58,580 nt of DNA, from positions 1 through 58,580 of the forward strand of contig JAWLCQ010000008.1 of NCBI GenBank assembly GCA_041687095.1, in the 5' to 3' direction. Below, piece by piece: positions 8,025 through 15,851 of this stretch; the stretch's first letter is position 1; every line of letters begins with the position of its first letter. The stretch is from JAWLCQ01 sp041687095. Lineage in GTDB: Bacteria > Planctomycetota > Phycisphaerae > SM23-33. A model generated the notes under the pieces. That model ran no database searches. It was not told the DNA's origin and saw only the letters and a list, made by a program, of their open reading frames with translations. The translations under genes were made by a program, and so were the position numbers.

Positions 8025-9128
8025 CTATCGCACGCGCAGCTCGGCCTGCAGCGCGCCTTCGTCCTTCAGTGCCTGGAAGATCGAGATCAGTTCGGTGGGG
8101 GTGAGGCCCATGGCGTTCAACGCCCTCGCCAGGTCCTGCACCGAGGTCGTCCCGTCGATGGTGTGGATCGCGCGGGACTTCTCCACGATCGTCGCCCGCG
8201 TGCGGTCGGTCTTCTCCGTCTCCCCCGCGCCCGCAAAGGGCTGGGGCTGGGAGACCTGCTCCTGCTCCTCCACGATGATCGACAGGTTGCCCTTGGAGAT
8301 GGCGACCTGCGAGATGCGGACGTTCTTGCCCACGATGATCGTGCCCGTCCGCTCGTTGATCACCACGACGGCCGACACGTCCACCTCGACCTCCAGGCTG
8401 TTGATCCGCTCGATGAAGGCGACGACGGCGTCGGAGGCGATCGTCTCGGGCAGGCGGATGCGGACGGTTCCGGCGTCGACGGCGGTGGCGGAGTCGGCGT
8501 GCAGGGCGTTGATGGCCATCGCGATCCGGTGCGCGGTCGCGAAGTCCGGGTTCCGCAGCAGCAGCGACAGGCAGCCGTTCTCGACGAACTCGGCGATCTC
8601 CTCCCGCTCGACGTGCGCCCCGCTGGGGACGCGGCCGACGGTGAGGAACCCGCTGGTGACGGAGGCGGCCTTGCCCTTGGCCTCGATGCCCCCGACGATG
8701 ACGTCGCCTTGGGCGACGGCGTAGACGGCCCCGTCGGCGCCTTTGAGTTCGGTCATCAGCAGCGTCCCCCCGCGGAGCGACTCGGCGGCCCCGATCGTGG
8801 AGACCGTGACGTCGATGGTCGCCCCCTTGCGGGCGAAGGGGGGGAGTTCGGCGGTGACCCAGACGACGGCGAGGTTGCGGCCGGAGATGTCGTCGGGCTC
8901 GATGGCGATGCCCTCCTGCTTCCGCAGGGCGGAGGCGACGGCGCGCTTGGTGACCTCGGAGTTGTCGCCCGTGCCCTTGAGCCCGAAGACCACCCCCATG
9001 CCCTGGATCGGGTTGCCCCGCACGCCCTTGATCGTGGTGATGTCCTTGATCCGCTCGGCTTGGGCGGGGAGGGTGGCCGCCAGCAGGGCCGCACCCAGGA
9101 GGATCGCGTGTTGTGTGTACTTGCTCAT
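8025..9128 (-). CDS. flgI: Flagellar P-ring protein FlgI
   Basis: 367 residues with an N-terminal signal peptide (MSKYTQHAILLGAALLAAT, cleavage after AQA). The mature start RIKDITTIKGVRGNPIQGMG and later GVVFGLKGTGDN are hallmark FlgI sequence, and the C-terminal DLARALNAMGLTPTELISIF completes the family pattern. FlgI forms the periplasmic P ring around the rod. The ATG at 9128 is preferred to one at 9155 because it begins a normal signal peptide and has GGAG at good distance. It lies downstream of flgH and flgA, its assembly chaperone. Confidence 0.95.
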   Translation of the reverse strand: MSKYTQHAILLGAALLAATLPAQAERIKDITTIKGVRGNPIQGMGVVFGLKGTGDNSEVTKRAVASALRKQEGIAIEPDDISGRNLAVVWVTAELPPFARKGATIDVTVSTIGAAESLRGGTLLMTELKGADGAVYAVAQGDVIVGGIEAKGKAASVTSGFLTVGRVPSGAHVEREEIAEFVENGCLSLLLRNPDFATAHRIAMAINALHADSATAVDAGTVRIRLPETIASDAVVAFIERINSLEVEVDVSAVVVINERTGTIIVGKNVRISQVAISKGNLSIIVEEQEQVSQPQPFAGAGETEKTDRTRATIVEKSRAIHTIDGTTSVQDLARALNAMGLTPTELISIFQALKDEGALQAELRVR

Positions 9129-9167
9129 GCGGGTTGCTCCGCGGTCATGCCTCATCGTGCGCCGGCG

Positions 9168-9800
9168 TCAGAACGGGCTGATATACGCCAGGATCCGTTC
9201 GAGCCATCCGGGGTTGAGGTAGTCCTCCTCCTGCCCGCAGGCGGAGTAGACGACGTGGAAGTCGGCGACCTTTTGGCTGGAGACCTCGTTGCTGAAGTTG
9301 ATGTCGCTGGGGCGGATGATGCCGCTCACCTGCACCGTCTGCAGATCCCCGTCGATCCGCCGCCGTCGCTTGCCCAGGACCACCAGGTTCCCATTGGGCA
9401 GCACGTCCTCGACGGTGACGGTGATCTTGTCGGTGACCTTGCGATCGCGGGTGTAGTCGGCGGACCCGCTCACGCCCGCGTCCGACGAGGACTGGAAGTC
9501 GAGTTTGGGAAAGCCGAAGATCCGGTCGCGGAGAGAGGCGAGGATGTCCCCGACCTGGAACGTGCCCTCCATCGCCCCCTGCCGGTCGGTGCTCTTGTCG
9601 AGCTTGCGCTGGGAGGCGTTCTCGACCTTGCTGACCTCGTCAATGGCGATGGTGACGATGTCGCCCACGTTGCGGGCGGTGTCGTCGGCGTAGAGGGAGC
9701 GGGAGCGTCCGGCGGCGCGGGCGTAGATGCTGCCGGCCTCCAGCGGGGCGGCCGCCAGCGTCAGGGCGGTCAGGGCAAGGGGGATGAGGATCGTTCGCAT
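9168..9800 (-). CDS. flgH: Flagellar L-ring protein FlgH, non-lipoprotein variant
   Basis: 210 residues. After a signal peptide (MRTILIPLALTALTLAAAP, cleavage near LEA) the protein has family motifs SLYADDTARNVGDIVTIAID, GKRRRRIDGDLQTVQVSGII, RPSDI and the closing LNPGWLERILAYISPF. FlgH forms the outer-membrane L ring. In enterobacteria the mature protein starts with a lipidated Cys; no Cys occurs near this cleavage site, the only Cys being far downstream in YSACGQ. The start ATG has AGGAG upstream. It lies between flgA and flgI. Confidence 0.93.
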   Translation of the reverse strand: MRTILIPLALTALTLAAAPLEAGSIYARAAGRSRSLYADDTARNVGDIVTIAIDEVSKVENASQRKLDKSTDRQGAMEGTFQVGDILASLRDRIFGFPKLDFQSSSDAGVSGSADYTRDRKVTDKITVTVEDVLPNGNLVVLGKRRRRIDGDLQTVQVSGIIRPSDINFSNEVSSQKVADFHVVYSACGQEEDYLNPGWLERILAYISPF

Positions 9801-9805
9801 GTGGT

Positions 9806-10810
9806 TCACTCCTGCGTGCAGATGGGGGTGACGGTGCCATCGAGACTCACGCGGCCCACGACGTCGCGAAGCCCGTCGACCTTCCGGACGCGGATCAACT
9901 CGCCCGCCCGCCCGTCCTGCAGCGCCACCCCCAACGCCGTCACGCGGAACCCCGCCCCGTGGACGACCATGATGAGGTTCTGGCCCTTGCGGACGATGCG
10001 TTCGGCGGGTTGGGCGGCGGTGGCGCGGACGGAGTCGACGGCCTCGTCGGGGGCGAAGGCGCGAGTGGCGGTCATCCCGAACGGGGCTCGCCAGTCGGGG
10101 CTCTGCGTGCGGGGGCGCCACACGGTCCGCAGCTCGCAGTTCCGCGGGGTGATCTTCGCCCCGGCCTCGATGGGCTCGAGAGCGAAGGCCTGCTCGTGCG
10201 GGTGCAGGCGGCGGAAGGAGACGCGAGTGTGCCCGAGTTCGTCCTCGCCCGTTCGCACGCTCACGCGGACCTCCACGCGCCCCTCTCCTGCCCCGGGCTC
10301 CCGCACCTCCCCGCACGCGGCGTGGAGGGTGAGGTCGGCCGTGCCGGGGATGCGGAGGTCGTCGGGGGTCGCGACGGGCTCCCAGGTCTGCGTGTCGGTG
10401 AGGAGCTTGGCGTCGGCGAGGGCGCGTTGGGCGGCGGCGAGGAGGTCGGCGGCGGGGACGGTCTGCTGCCGGCGGCGGACGGTGATCGACGGGGCGCCCG
10501 TCCAGCGGATGGCGGCGGGGTCGAGCCCCTCGGACCCGAGGCGGGCGAGGAGGGTGGCGCGGTCGAGGACGAGGGCCTCCTCCAGGAAGGGGGCGCGGCC
10601 CATGGCGACGGACTCGATGCGGGCGGTGAGGCGCTCGTCCCCTGCGCGGACCACGCACAGGTCGCCCAGCGTGAGCGTGGCGACGGAGACGTCGGTCGTG
10701 CGGGGCACGTAGATGTGCACCTCGCCCCCCGCCTCGTCCGCCCCGCGCAGGGCGGGGGCGGTGGCGAGCAGCGTCGCGGCGGTCAGCGTCAGCAGCAGTC
10801 CGTGGTTCAT
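9806..10810 (-). CDS. flgA: P-ring assembly chaperone FlgA
   Basis: 334 residues with a signal peptide (MNHGLLLTLTAATLLATAPA). The C-terminal third carries SAF-like FlgA sequence: LEPIEAGAKITPRNCELRTV, then RIVRKGQNLIMVVHGAGFRV and GRAGELIRVRK. FlgA is the periplasmic chaperone needed for FlgI polymerisation into the P ring. The protein is longer than enterobacterial FlgA (about 219 residues) because of an N-terminal region of about 110 residues. It is located directly upstream of flgH. Confidence 0.9.
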   Translation of the reverse strand: MNHGLLLTLTAATLLATAPALRGADEAGGEVHIYVPRTTDVSVATLTLGDLCVVRAGDERLTARIESVAMGRAPFLEEALVLDRATLLARLGSEGLDPAAIRWTGAPSITVRRRQQTVPAADLLAAAQRALADAKLLTDTQTWEPVATPDDLRIPGTADLTLHAACGEVREPGAGEGRVEVRVSVRTGEDELGHTRVSFRRLHPHEQAFALEPIEAGAKITPRNCELRTVWRPRTQSPDWRAPFGMTATRAFAPDEAVDSVRATAAQPAERIVRKGQNLIMVVHGAGFRVTALGVALQDGRAGELIRVRKVDGLRDVVGRVSLDGTVTPICTQE

Positions 10811-10819
10811 GTCGTTCTC

Positions 10820-11608
10820 TTACTGGATGAGGCGGTTGGCGGTGTTGAGCATCTCATCGCCGGCCTTGATCGCCCGCGAGTTGATCTCGTACGCCCGCTG
10901 GGCCATGATCAGGTTGACCAGTTCGGTCACCATCTGGACGTTGGACCGTTCGAGCCACCCCTGCAGGATGGTGCCCGCCCCGGCCTCGGTGGGCGCCACG
11001 TCCATCGCCGTCCCGCTGGCCGGGGTCTCGGAGAAGAGGTTCTCGCCCACGCTCGCCAGGCCCGAGGGGTTCTGGAAGCGGGTCAGGGTGATCTGCCCGA
11101 CGACCTGCAGGTCCCCGTTGGGCCCGGCGGTGACGCTCACGCGCCCGTCGCGGCCGATGGTGATCTGCTTGTAGTCGGCGGGGATCGTGATGGACGGCTG
11201 CAGGCGGTAGCCCGAGGACGTCACCAGGCTGCCGTCAGCGTCGATGCGGAAGGACCCGTCGCGGGTGTAGCGGTCCTGGCCGATGGCGTCCTGCACCTTG
11301 AAGAAGCCCTCGCCCTCGATCATGAGGTCCGTGGGGTTGCTGGTCTTCTCCAACTCGCCCTGCGAGAACACCTTCAGCGTCGACGCCGGGCGCACCCCGT
11401 TGCCCACCTCCAGCCCGGTCGGGGCGGCCGTGCCGGCCCCCGACTCCGACCCGGGGGACTTCTCCTGCACGTAGATCAGGTCGTGGAAGTCGATCTGCGA
11501 CCGCTTAAAGCCGTTGGTGTTGATGTTGGCGAGGTTGTTGGCGATGACGTTGACACGCATCTCCTGTGCGCTCATGCCCGTCGCCGCCGTTGAAAATGCC
11601 CGTAGCAT
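10820..11608 (-). CDS. flgG: Flagellar distal rod protein FlgG
   Basis: 262 residues, the usual FlgG length. The N-terminus (MLRAFSTAATGMSAQEMRVN, then VIANNLANINTNGFKRSQIDF) and C-terminus (NVQMVTELVNLIMAQRAYEI, then NSRAIKAGDEMLN) are diagnostic, and the FlgG-specific DLIYVQEKSPGS insertion follows residue 43. It forms the distal rod, secreted through the flagellar apparatus. AGGAG lies 6 bases before the ATG. It follows flgF in the operon. Confidence 0.96.
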   Translation of the reverse strand: MLRAFSTAATGMSAQEMRVNVIANNLANINTNGFKRSQIDFHDLIYVQEKSPGSESGAGTAAPTGLEVGNGVRPASTLKVFSQGELEKTSNPTDLMIEGEGFFKVQDAIGQDRYTRDGSFRIDADGSLVTSSGYRLQPSITIPADYKQITIGRDGRVSVTAGPNGDLQVVGQITLTRFQNPSGLASVGENLFSETPASGTAMDVAPTEAGAGTILQGWLERSNVQMVTELVNLIMAQRAYEINSRAIKAGDEMLNTANRLIQ

Positions 11609-11664
11609 CGCGTGCTCCTGTCGTTCCGTTGTCCGTCCACCAGGCGTCTGGGGGCGCCCCGCGT

Positions 11665-12393
11665 CTAGCTCATCGCCACCTGCAGGAGCGAGCGGACCCG
11701 CTCATCCTGCATGCGTGCGGATTTCATCCCCATCCCGTACGTCCGGGACAGGACCACAAGGTTCACCATCTCATCCACCGCGCGCACGTTCGAGTCCTCG
11801 ACGTGGCCCTGGTGGATCTCCCCGGAGGCGTTGAGGGGCTTGACATCCTCGGGCGCCACGAACCGCCCCGCCCCCAGGGGGACCAGCGCCGTGCGGTCCT
11901 CGAAGTCGACCAGCCGCAACTGCCCCAGCGGGAGCCCCTCGGCCGACACCCGCCCGTCCTGCGAGATCGTCACCTGCGACGTGGCGACCCAGGCGGGAAT
12001 CACGATGGGGCCGTTCTCCCCCGCGACGAGTTGGCCGTCGGAGGTCGCGAGCTGCCCGGTGGCGCTGACGCGAAAGCTCCCGTCGCGGGTGTACCGCGGA
12101 CCGTCGGGGGTGTCGAGGACGAAGAACCCGTCCCCCCGCACCGCCACGTCCAGGGGGTTCTCGGTGCGGCGGATGGGGCCCTGGGAGAAGTCGATCTGGG
12201 TGCTGGCGATGGGCGAACCGCCCGCTCCGCCCCTGGAGGTCGTGCCCATCTGCTGGGCGAGGGCGTTGGCAAAGGTCGTCAGGTGCCGCTTGTAGCCCGT
12301 CGTGCTGACGTTGGCGAGGTTGTGCGTCGTCGTGCGGAACTGCTGTTCCATCCCCTCCAGTTGCGCCGACGTTCGTTCTACGATCATGTCCAT
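11665..12393 (-). CDS. flgF: Flagellar proximal rod protein FlgF
   Basis: 242 residues of the rod/hook family: TTTHNLANVSTTGYKRHLTT at the N-terminus, NPLDVAVRGDGFFVLDTPDG in the centre and VEDSNVRAVDEMVNLVVLSR at the C-terminus. It is paralogous to the adjacent flgG but lacks the FlgG-specific loop, which supports FlgF. It is a rod subunit exported through the flagellar apparatus. The gene order flgE-(PilZ)-flgF-flgG is near the common order. Confidence 0.9.
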   Translation of the reverse strand: MDMIVERTSAQLEGMEQQFRTTTHNLANVSTTGYKRHLTTFANALAQQMGTTSRGGAGGSPIASTQIDFSQGPIRRTENPLDVAVRGDGFFVLDTPDGPRYTRDGSFRVSATGQLATSDGQLVAGENGPIVIPAWVATSQVTISQDGRVSAEGLPLGQLRLVDFEDRTALVPLGAGRFVAPEDVKPLNASGEIHQGHVEDSNVRAVDEMVNLVVLSRTYGMGMKSARMQDERVRSLLQVAMS

Positions 12394-12416
12394 GGCGGCA
12401 AAGGTCCTCTCACGGG

Positions 12417-13562
12417 TTACGGCACGCCGGCCGGGCTGGTGGGTTCGGGCTCCGGGGACGCCTGCAGGCGGTGCGTCTGGGCCAGGAGGTTCGTTTCCCG
12501 CACCAGCCGCGACACCTCCGCGGGGCTGAGGGCGAGCAGTTCGACGGCCACCCGGCGGATGGCCCCGCGTTCGGGGGTCACGCGCAGGACGGTCCCGATG
12601 GCCTGGAGCACCTCGTCGTCCCCCAACTGCGCGATGATGAGCACGCGGGAGCGGAGGGGCGGGTCGAGGGTGCTGCGGAGCAGCAGGCCGGGCCCGCCGA
12701 TCTCGACCACCGTCGCCGTCGTGAACTCGGGGCCCTCGAGGGCGTCATCCTTGTGGAGCAGGGCGATCTCGGCCAGCAGGGCCGGGCGCTGCGTGGGGAC
12801 GCGGGGGAAGCGGCGGCGGTTGATGTAGCGGGCGTCGCTGAGGACGCGGAGGAGCACGCGGGGGCTCTCGATGCGGGTGACCCCGGCGGCGAACTCCCAG
12901 AGGATGCCCTCGACGGCGGTGCGGACGGACCAGACCTCATCGGGCAGGACGTGCAGGGGGGTCTCGGGCTCGAGGGCGAAGTCGAGCAGGGTTTCCCCGC
13001 GGCGGAGGAACGTCGCCTGGAAGTTCCCCGGGGCGCGGGAGCGGACGACGAAGACCGAGCTAGCCTCGGCGATCGAGCCCAGCACGTCGGCCATCGGGCG
13101 GCGGAGCGAGCGGTGGGGCTCGAACCCCATCTTCTCGCGGAGGGTCTGGACGACGACGGCGGTGTCGGCGTCCTCCGCGGCGGCCAGGGCGGCGAGCGTC
13201 CCGTCGGACAGGAGGGTCTGGACGGCCGTCTCGAAGGCGGCGGCCATCGTGAAGATGGAGTCGACCCGTCGGATGCCGGCCGCCCGGGCGACGCGCTCCA
13301 GGACGCGCCCCTCCAGCGTGCTGAGGCCCAGGGCGGCGGCTTGGCGGTCGAACTCCTTCTTGGCGCGGGACTGGTCGGCGGAGCGGCGCCAGACGAGGTA
13401 TCCGGCAATGGTGAAGGACACCAGGCCAATCACCACGCCCAACGCCGCGACGATCTCTGGGGACGTGCCGCCGAAGTCGCGCAGCGCCTCGAAGCGTTCG
13501 ACCGGCGTGAGGGCCTTGGCCAGCGGGAGCACCGAGGCCGCAACGGGCTGCAGCAGCGTCAT
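12417..13562 (-). CDS. Membrane-anchored YcgR/PilZ-like protein in the hook-rod operon
   Basis: 381 residues. One membrane segment (about 37-58, IVAALGVVIGLVSFTIAGYL) is followed by a basic stop-transfer stretch and a helical region. Residues 165-245 resemble the N-terminal beta-barrel of YcgR, and residues 249-330 a PilZ domain: NRRRFPRVPT gives the arginine-rich c-di-GMP-binding switch, while the second motif is VEIGGPG where D/NxSxxG is usual. By family knowledge PilZ proteins of this type bind cyclic di-GMP and slow the flagellar motor. Here it sits between flgE and flgF, so a motor or export brake is the likely role. The relaxed second motif leaves binding uncertain. Confidence 0.62.
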   Translation of the reverse strand: MTLLQPVAASVLPLAKALTPVERFEALRDFGGTSPEIVAALGVVIGLVSFTIAGYLVWRRSADQSRAKKEFDRQAAALGLSTLEGRVLERVARAAGIRRVDSIFTMAAAFETAVQTLLSDGTLAALAAAEDADTAVVVQTLREKMGFEPHRSLRRPMADVLGSIAEASSVFVVRSRAPGNFQATFLRRGETLLDFALEPETPLHVLPDEVWSVRTAVEGILWEFAAGVTRIESPRVLLRVLSDARYINRRRFPRVPTQRPALLAEIALLHKDDALEGPEFTTATVVEIGGPGLLLRSTLDPPLRSRVLIIAQLGDDEVLQAIGTVLRVTPERGAIRRVAVELLALSPAEVSRLVRETNLLAQTHRLQASPEPEPTSPAGVP

Positions 13563-13704
13563 GGTCCTGCCTCCGCCCCCGCCCCCGCATGCCCCGCACC
13601 GAACGCGCGAAACGCGGCCCCGGTGGGCCTGGCGGCCCGGGGGCTTGGCGTTCCTCGACGTTCTGTGCGGCCTGTGCGATGCATGCGCGCTCCCAAACGG
13701 ACTC

Positions 13705-15372
13705 CTACCGGATCAGGCTGGACAGCTCGTTGAGCATCTCGTTGGAGACGCGAATGGTCCGCGCGCTGGCCTGGTAGCCGTTCTGGGCCTGGATGAGGTT
13801 GACGAACTCGGTGGCGACGTCGACGTTGGACTTTTCCAACGCCCCGCCGCGAACGCTCCCCGCCCCGCCGCTCATCGCGCGGGTCGGAATCGCCGACCCG
13901 GAGTTCGACGACTCGACGTAGTAGCCCTTGCCCACGCTCTCCAGGCCCGCGGGGTTCTGGAACACCGTCACCCGCAGCGCCGCAATGTCCTTGCGGATGC
14001 CGTTGGTGAAGATCCCGCTCACCGTGCCCTCGCGGGTGACCGTCACGCTCGACAGCCACCCCGGGCCGTACCCGTCCTGCCCGCTGGGGGCCACCGTCGA
14101 CGCCCCGCCGAACTGGCTCAGCCCGTCGAACCCGCCCGTGGAGCCGAAGTCCATCGTGATCTCCCGCGAGTTCGTCGGGTCGTTGCTGAAGATCATCGTG
14201 AACTGCGGCTGGTCCGCGAGGGTCTGGTCCAGCCCGCCGTAGCTGCCGTCGGCGTTGAAGGTGATGCCATGGATCCGGCGGTCCACCAGCCGATCGACGT
14301 CGCCCGTGATGCCCGTCAGGACCAGGTCCCACGTGTTGGACGTGTCCGAGTGCTTCACGAAGTCCGCCGACAGCGTGTGCCCGATGCCCTGCGAGTCGAA
14401 GATCTCGACGTTGGTGGGCTTGGACGCCTTCCCGCCGACCTCCAGGTACTTGAAGTACGCGGGCGTCTTGAAGGTCCCCGCCCCGACGGGGAGGTACTGC
14501 AGGTTCAGGTCCGTCAGCGAGTAGCCCGCGGCGTTGTCGGCCACGCGGATCTCCCCGTTGGTCACCGTGGCGGTCGATCCGGTGAAGGCCGCGTTGATCT
14601 GTGCCAGAAGCCCCGAGATCGTCGCGTTGCTCGTGTCGGTGATGTCGGCGATCGTCCACGTGACGTCCACCGCCGTTCCGTCCCGCCGCGTGCCCGTGAT
14701 CCGAATCCGGTCGCCGTTGGCCATCCCGTTGGCCTGGTCGAGGTCCTTGAGCAGGTTCGTCCCGCTGACCACCGCCCCCCCGACCGTGTAGCTCATCCCC
14801 GAGGTCATGAGGTTCGTCGTGGGCTGGTCCTCGTTGGCGCTGAGGTTGCCCGTGTAGCCGATCGACTCGGTCACCTTCGCGGGCAGGGCGACGTCGTAGG
14901 GGATGCGGATGAAGTTGCTGTAGCTGTTCTGGAACCCCTCCGTCACGCCCACCGAGCCCATGCGGAGCACGCGGTTGCCCGTCGCCGGGTCCACCAGGTT
15001 GTAGTCGGCATCGACGGCGAAGGCGCCCACGCGGGTGTAGACGTTCCGCGTCCCGTCGAAGCAGGTGAAGTACCCGTTGCCCTCGATGGCCATGTCCATG
15101 GGGCGGCCGGTGTCGCTCATGGAGCCCTGCTCCATGTTGTGGTCGATCTGCGAGATCGACACGCCCGTCGTCACCTGCACCGGGTTCTTGCCGCCGCTCG
15201 TCTCCCCCGGCAGCGTCGCCGCCTCGATCGTGCGGTTCAGCAGCTCCGCGAAGTGCGCCCGCCCGGCCTTGAAACCGTTCGTGTTCACGTTCGCCAGGTT
15301 GTTGCCCGTCACGTCCAGCATGGTCTGGTGTGCCTGGAGGCCCGAGATGCCCGACAGAAGCGCGTTATTCAT
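13705..15372 (-). CDS. flgE: Flagellar hook protein FlgE
   Basis: 555 residues. N-terminus MNNALLSGISGLQAHQTMLD, then VTGNNLANVNTNGFKAGRAHF; middle segment GRPMDMAIEGNGYFTCFDGT; C-terminus KSNVDVATEFVNLIQAQNGY, then QASARTIRVSNEMLNELSSLI. All are hook-protein signatures. It is longer than Salmonella FlgE (403), with a large variable surface domain between about 190 and 400. It polymerises into the hook outside the cell. flgD, its assembly cap, lies immediately upstream. Confidence 0.95.
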   Translation of the reverse strand: MNNALLSGISGLQAHQTMLDVTGNNLANVNTNGFKAGRAHFAELLNRTIEAATLPGETSGGKNPVQVTTGVSISQIDHNMEQGSMSDTGRPMDMAIEGNGYFTCFDGTRNVYTRVGAFAVDADYNLVDPATGNRVLRMGSVGVTEGFQNSYSNFIRIPYDVALPAKVTESIGYTGNLSANEDQPTTNLMTSGMSYTVGGAVVSGTNLLKDLDQANGMANGDRIRITGTRRDGTAVDVTWTIADITDTSNATISGLLAQINAAFTGSTATVTNGEIRVADNAAGYSLTDLNLQYLPVGAGTFKTPAYFKYLEVGGKASKPTNVEIFDSQGIGHTLSADFVKHSDTSNTWDLVLTGITGDVDRLVDRRIHGITFNADGSYGGLDQTLADQPQFTMIFSNDPTNSREITMDFGSTGGFDGLSQFGGASTVAPSGQDGYGPGWLSSVTVTREGTVSGIFTNGIRKDIAALRVTVFQNPAGLESVGKGYYVESSNSGSAIPTRAMSGGAGSVRGGALEKSNVDVATEFVNLIQAQNGYQASARTIRVSNEMLNELSSLIR

Positions 15373-15405
15373 CGTCCGTTCTCCGTCTGTGTTCCTGTCG
15401 ATCCC

Positions 15406-15837
15406 TTACCGGACCGACACGACGTCATCCATCCGCACGGCCGCACTGCCCGCTCGCAGGCGGATGCCATCAGCCGTCAACTCCACCGAATCGATCGTCC
15501 CCTCCTTCTGCACCGCGCTGTCGCCCTGCCCCTCGCGGTAGACCACCGTCTTGCCCAGCAGCCCCACGCCCTGCGAAAGCTGCGTGAGCTGCAACACCTT
15601 GCCGAACGCGCTGCCCGTCTCATCCGACATGCCGCCCAGCAGCCCCGTCAGCGTCGACATGTCGCCGCGGATGCTCTCGAGCTGGCTCAACTGCGCCAGG
15701 GACGACAACTGCTGCGTCATCCCCTCGGTGTCCATGGGCTCCATCGGGTCCTGGTGCTGCAACTGCGTGATGAGCAGGTTCAGGTACTGCGTGCCGATCC
15801 CGGTGGACGTCCCGTCGGTTCCGTTCAGCATGGACAT
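15406..15837 (-). CDS. flgD: Hook assembly cap/scaffold protein FlgD
   Basis: 143 residues. The N-terminal half has the FlgD signature YLNLLITQLQHQDPMEPMDT, then EGMTQQLSSLAQLSQLESI. The C-terminal part is short compared with enterobacterial FlgD (about 230), ending after a single beta-rich segment (VVYREGQGDSAVQKEGTIDS), so only a minimal Tudor-like domain is present and the FnIII-like part seems to be missing. It is needed to polymerise FlgE. It lies between fliK and flgE, 14 bases after fliK. Confidence 0.92.
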   Translation of the reverse strand: MSMLNGTDGTSTGIGTQYLNLLITQLQHQDPMEPMDTEGMTQQLSSLAQLSQLESIRGDMSTLTGLLGGMSDETGSAFGKVLQLTQLSQGVGLLGKTVVYREGQGDSAVQKEGTIDSVELTADGIRLRAGSAAVRMDDVVSVR

Positions 15838-15851
15838 GGTGTCGCTACCTC

